Shown here in pieces: positions 61,338 to 64,000 of a stretch of DNA of 64,000 nt; within the stretch, counting starts at the first letter, position 1; the number at the start of each line of letters is the position of its first letter. This DNA is from Kocuria soli (GTDB lineage: Bacteria; Actinomycetota; Actinomycetes; Actinomycetales; Micrococcaceae): the NCBI RefSeq assembly GCF_003797835.1, contig NZ_RKMF01000009.1, forward strand, positions 106,731 to 170,730, written 5' to 3'. The notes beneath the pieces are model-generated. The model did not search any database. It was given only the letters and a program-made list of their open reading frames with translations, and had not been told where the DNA came from. The position numbers and the translations under genes are program-made.

Positions 61338-62639
61338 ATGTCCCCCAGCGCGAGGCGGGCCCTGTTCGCCGCGGTGACCGGCACCCTCATCGAGTGGTAC
61401 GACTACGCCCTCTACGGCGCAGCGGCCGGTCTGGTGATCGGTCCCCTGTTCTTCGCCGGCACGGACACCGGTGCCACCATGGCGGCCTTCGCCACGTTCG
61501 CCGTCGGATTCGTGGCCCGTCCCTTGGGCGGACTGGTGATCGGTCACATGGGCGACCGATACGGACGCCGCCCCGCCATGATGCTGACCATCATCCTGAT
61601 GGGCCTGGCCACCGTGGGCATCGGCCTACTCCCCACCAGCGCGGTCATCGGGGCGTTGGCCCCCGTCCTGCTGGTGGTCTTTCGCATCATCCAGGGCATG
61701 GGAGCCGGTGCGGAACTCGCGGGTGCCATGACCATCGTCTCCGAATTCGCACCGCCCAAGCAACGCGGGTTGATGACCTCGTTCGTCCTGGCCACTCCCC
61801 CGGGCGGCATCGTGCTGGCCACCGGCGCGTTCCTGGCAGTTTCCAGCCTGGGCGATCAGGCGTTGCTCGGCTGGGCATGGCGTCTGCCCTTCCTGGCGTC
61901 GGTCCTGCTGTTCCTGCTGGCCTGGTTCATCCGCCGCCACCTGGAGGAAAGCCCCGAGTACGTTGCGGCGATGACCCGCGCGGAGGCCGAGAAGCAGAGC
62001 CACCACGTCCCCGCCATGCAGCTGCTCAGGCACCACGGCCGCGCGCTCGTCCTCGGTTTCATGGCCATGACCGGCCACAACGCGCTGAACTACGCCATGG
62101 CGGTCTTTGCGCTGTCCCTCATGACCTCCAACGCGGTCGGCATGGAACGCAGCGCAGCCCTTGCCGCGGTGACCATCGGCACGGTCTTCGGCATCTTCGG
62201 TGCGCCCCTGGGCGGTATGGCCGCGGACCGCTGGGGCCCCACCAAGGTGTTCGCCGCCGGCAGCGCCGTGGGTGTCCTGTACGCCTTCCCGTTGTTCGCG
62301 GGGCTGACCAGCGGCAGCGTGATGTTGGCCGGTGCGGCGGTGGCCGGCGGATACGGCATCGTGATCGCCATGAGGGGAGGTAGCCAGGGTGCTTTCCTGG
62401 CGCACTTGTTCCCCGCCCGCGAGCGGTACAGCGGCATTGCCGTGACCCGTGAGGTCAACGCCGCGCTGGTCGCTGGGTTGACCCCGCTCGGGTTGGCGTT
62501 CGTGATCCAGCTCTGCAACGGTGCGGTGGTGGCTGCCGCCGTCGTCGTCTCCTTGGCCTGTCTGCTGTCCCTGATCGCGATTCTGGCCTCCCGCTCTGTC
62601 AAGGAGCAGGCCATCAAGGGCGAGGTGACGGGTCAGTGA
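61338..62639 (+). CDS. MHS-family (major facilitator) carboxylate transporter
   Basis: 433 residues, about twelve membrane segments. GTLIEWYDYALYGAAAGLVIGPLFF is the metabolite:H+ symporter start, and RPLGGLVIGHMGDRYGRRPAMMLTIILMG is the MFS loop 2-3 motif. GTNR-type later motifs and a basic C-terminus complete it. MHS proteins carry small carboxylates such as lactate, shikimate or benzoate-like acids. The coupled downstream dehydrogenase suggests a 2-hydroxyacid as cargo. Confidence 0.9.
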   Translation: MSPSARRALFAAVTGTLIEWYDYALYGAAAGLVIGPLFFAGTDTGATMAAFATFAVGFVARPLGGLVIGHMGDRYGRRPAMMLTIILMGLATVGIGLLPTSAVIGALAPVLLVVFRIIQGMGAGAELAGAMTIVSEFAPPKQRGLMTSFVLATPPGGIVLATGAFLAVSSLGDQALLGWAWRLPFLASVLLFLLAWFIRRHLEESPEYVAAMTRAEAEKQSHHVPAMQLLRHHGRALVLGFMAMTGHNALNYAMAVFALSLMTSNAVGMERSAALAAVTIGTVFGIFGAPLGGMAADRWGPTKVFAAGSAVGVLYAFPLFAGLTSGSVMLAGAAVAGGYGIVIAMRGGSQGAFLAHLFPARERYSGIAVTREVNAALVAGLTPLGLAFVIQLCNGAVVAAAVVVSLACLLSLIAILASRSVKEQAIKGEVTGQ

Positions 62640-63853
62640 AGCTGCAACGACAAATCCCCCGCATCGCCGAACTGCGGCCGCTGTTGCAGTTCGACCGCCC
62701 CACCCTGGACCGGCGTCCCGCGAGGTTGGCCAAGGCCGCCGACGTGGAGGGCTTGCGTGCCATTGCACGACGACGGACGCCGCGCCCCGCCTTCGACTAC
62801 GTGGACGGTGCCGCGCTGGCCGAGGTCACCGCGGCAAGGACCCGCGAGGCCTTCCGGGACACCACCTTGGTGCCGAACGTCCTCAAGGGCACAACCACCG
62901 TGGACCCGGCCGTCACCATCGCCGGAGGAGTGAGCGCGCAGCCGTTCGGGATCGCACCCACCGGCTTCACCCGCTTCATGCACTCCGAAGGTGAGGACGC
63001 CGGTGCGGCCGCGGCCACCGCTGCGGGTATCCCGTTCGCACTGTCCACGATGGGCACCCGGTCCGTGGAGGCGGTGGCCCGGGCCTCCGGGCTGGGCCGG
63101 CGGTGGTTCCAGCTGTACCTGTGGAAGGACCGGGAGCGATCGCAGGAGCTGATCGACCGGGCCTGGGCCAACGGATTCGACACGCTGTTGGTCACGGTGG
63201 ACACCCCCGTGGCCGGACTACGCCTGCGGGATGCACGCAATGGCATGACCATTCCCCCGAGGATCAACCTGCGGACGGTCGCCGACGCCTCGCTCCGCCC
63301 GGAGTGGTGGTTCAACTTCCTCACCACGGATCCGCTGACCTTCGCCTCCCTCTCGGATTCCGCCTCTTCCCTGCCCGAACTGATCAACGGGATGTTCGAC
63401 CCCTCCCTGAGCTGGACGGACCTGGAATGGACCCGCAAGGCCTGGCCGGGCAGGTTGTTCGTCAAGGGTGTCCTGACCACCGACGACGCGCAGCGGTGCA
63501 TCGACTCCGGGGCGGACGGCCTGGTGGTCTCCAGCCACGGAGGACGGCAGCTAGACCGCACGGTGGTTCCGCTGCGGGCGCTGCCGGAGATTCGGGCGGC
63601 CGTGGGGCCGGACGTGGAGTTGATCTACGACTCCGGCATCATGTCCGGGACAGACATCGTGATCGCCATGGCCCTGGGTGCGGATATCACGTTGATCGGC
63701 CGCGCGTACCTGTACGGCTTGATGGCCGGTGGGCAGGAAGGTGTGGAGAAGGTCATCGAGATCTTGGCCCAAGAGGTCGAGGTGACCATGCACTTGCTGG
63801 GCGTGAAGTCGTTCCAGGACCTGACCCCCGACCACGTCCGGGCCCCCTGGTGA
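62636..63853 (+). CDS. FMN-dependent 2-hydroxyacid dehydrogenase/oxidase (LldD/mandelate type)
   Basis: 405 residues from a GTG at 62636 that overlaps the transporter stop (GTGA). Features: RTPRPAFDYVDGAA, PFGIAPTGFTRFMHSEGEDAGAAAA, LSTMGTRSVEAVA, FQLYLWKDRE, LFVKGVLTTDDAQRCIDSGADGLVVSSHGGRQLD with the catalytic histidine, and DSGIMSGTDIVIAMALGAD. It oxidises an L-2-hydroxyacid. The second serine in SSHGGRQLD replaces the usual Asn. Lactate and mandelate derivatives are both possible substrates. Confidence 0.9.
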   Translation: MKLQRQIPRIAELRPLLQFDRPTLDRRPARLAKAADVEGLRAIARRRTPRPAFDYVDGAALAEVTAARTREAFRDTTLVPNVLKGTTTVDPAVTIAGGVSAQPFGIAPTGFTRFMHSEGEDAGAAAATAAGIPFALSTMGTRSVEAVARASGLGRRWFQLYLWKDRERSQELIDRAWANGFDTLLVTVDTPVAGLRLRDARNGMTIPPRINLRTVADASLRPEWWFNFLTTDPLTFASLSDSASSLPELINGMFDPSLSWTDLEWTRKAWPGRLFVKGVLTTDDAQRCIDSGADGLVVSSHGGRQLDRTVVPLRALPEIRAAVGPDVELIYDSGIMSGTDIVIAMALGADITLIGRAYLYGLMAGGQEGVEKVIEILAQEVEVTMHLLGVKSFQDLTPDHVRAPW

Positions 63854-63865
63854 CCCCGTACCCCG

Positions 63866-64000
63866 TTACCTTCTCCGCGGCGCCTGGATCGTCCAGGATG
63901 AGCAGGTGCCGGCCAGCCGGTCCTCGGCATGATCGTTGCCCCCAGTCGCACTCATGATCCGGGGGGTGTTGTCACCGAGGACCGGTCTGGTGATCACGGA
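63866..64000 (-). CDS. possible 3' end of a gene entering from the right edge
   Basis: A frame open from the window edge to a TAA at 63866 encodes 44 residues including RPVLGDNTPRIMSATGGND. About four-fifths of its codons end in G or C, as in real genes here. It would converge on the dehydrogenase gene with a 12-base gap. Too short to identify. Confidence 0.35.
   Translation of the reverse strand, partial: SVITRPVLGDNTPRIMSATGGNDHAEDRLAGTCSSWTIQAPRRR

Overview
The window is GC-rich DNA with GTG starts, strong AGGAGG-type ribosome sites and very tight gene packing. Its marker genes point to Actinomycetota, most likely a Micrococcaceae-like bacterium. These markers are a one-polypeptide 2-oxoglutarate decarboxylase/dehydrogenase, a SigR/RsrA pair, the 24-residue ribosomal protein bL37, GuaB1, HisN of the inositol-monophosphatase type and an actinobacterial tmRNA. 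The genus cannot be fixed by reading alone. No rRNA, tRNA, CRISPR array, insertion sequence or phage gene was seen.

Layout. (1) 1-12.5 kb is a surface-polysaccharide locus. On the minus strand, glycosyltransferases are followed by a CMP-nonulosonate synthetase-like gene and a NeuB-type synthase that runs off the left edge; consecutive genes overlap by 4 bases. Beside it lie a BY-type tyrosine autokinase, a Tat-exported protein, a low-molecular-weight tyrosine phosphatase, a MauE/thioredoxin membrane protein, a VanZ-like protein and an undecaprenyl-phosphate sugar transferase. (2) 12.5-18.1 kb holds HrpA helicase, a HIT protein and a metallo-hydrolase. (3) 18.3-22.7 kb is a zinc module: Zur, a lipid-kinase-like gene and a Znu-type ABC importer with a clear Zur box. 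(4) 22.8-38.2 kb is core metabolism and translation: GuaB1, Kgd, bL37, SigR/RsrA, AroA, RsgA, HisN, tmRNA, SmpB and RF2. (5) 38.2-39.9 kb holds small genes flanked by long hairpin repeats.

(6) 39.9-55.2 kb is a catabolic island for aromatic amines. Its parts fit one route: an APC permease imports the amine; a flavin amine oxidase (tyramine-oxidase-like) and an aldehyde dehydrogenase give hydroxyphenylacetate; a single-component FAD monooxygenase hydroxylates the ring to homoprotocatechuate; HpaD, HpaE, an FAH-RraA fusion, HpaH and HpaI then give pyruvate and succinic semialdehyde. A FeaR-like AraC regulator, an IclR regulator and a GntR/FCD regulator sit inside it, with recognisable operator-like palindromes. 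The least ordinary part is the FAH-RraA fusion standing where a two-domain HpaG is expected.

(7) 55.3-60.1 kb is a compact Tad-type pilus/secretion operon (TadA, TadB, TadC, a small Flp-like membrane protein and three TadE/TadG-like proteins) without TadZ, a typical Flp pilin or a prepilin peptidase. (8) 60.5-63.9 kb is a GntR regulator divergent from an MHS-family transporter coupled to an FMN-dependent 2-hydroxyacid dehydrogenase. A gene fragment may enter from the right edge.

A family of long imperfect hairpins occurs at least four times between 38 and 55 kb, at gene ends and in one divergent gap. One copy forms the last codons of an acetyltransferase gene.
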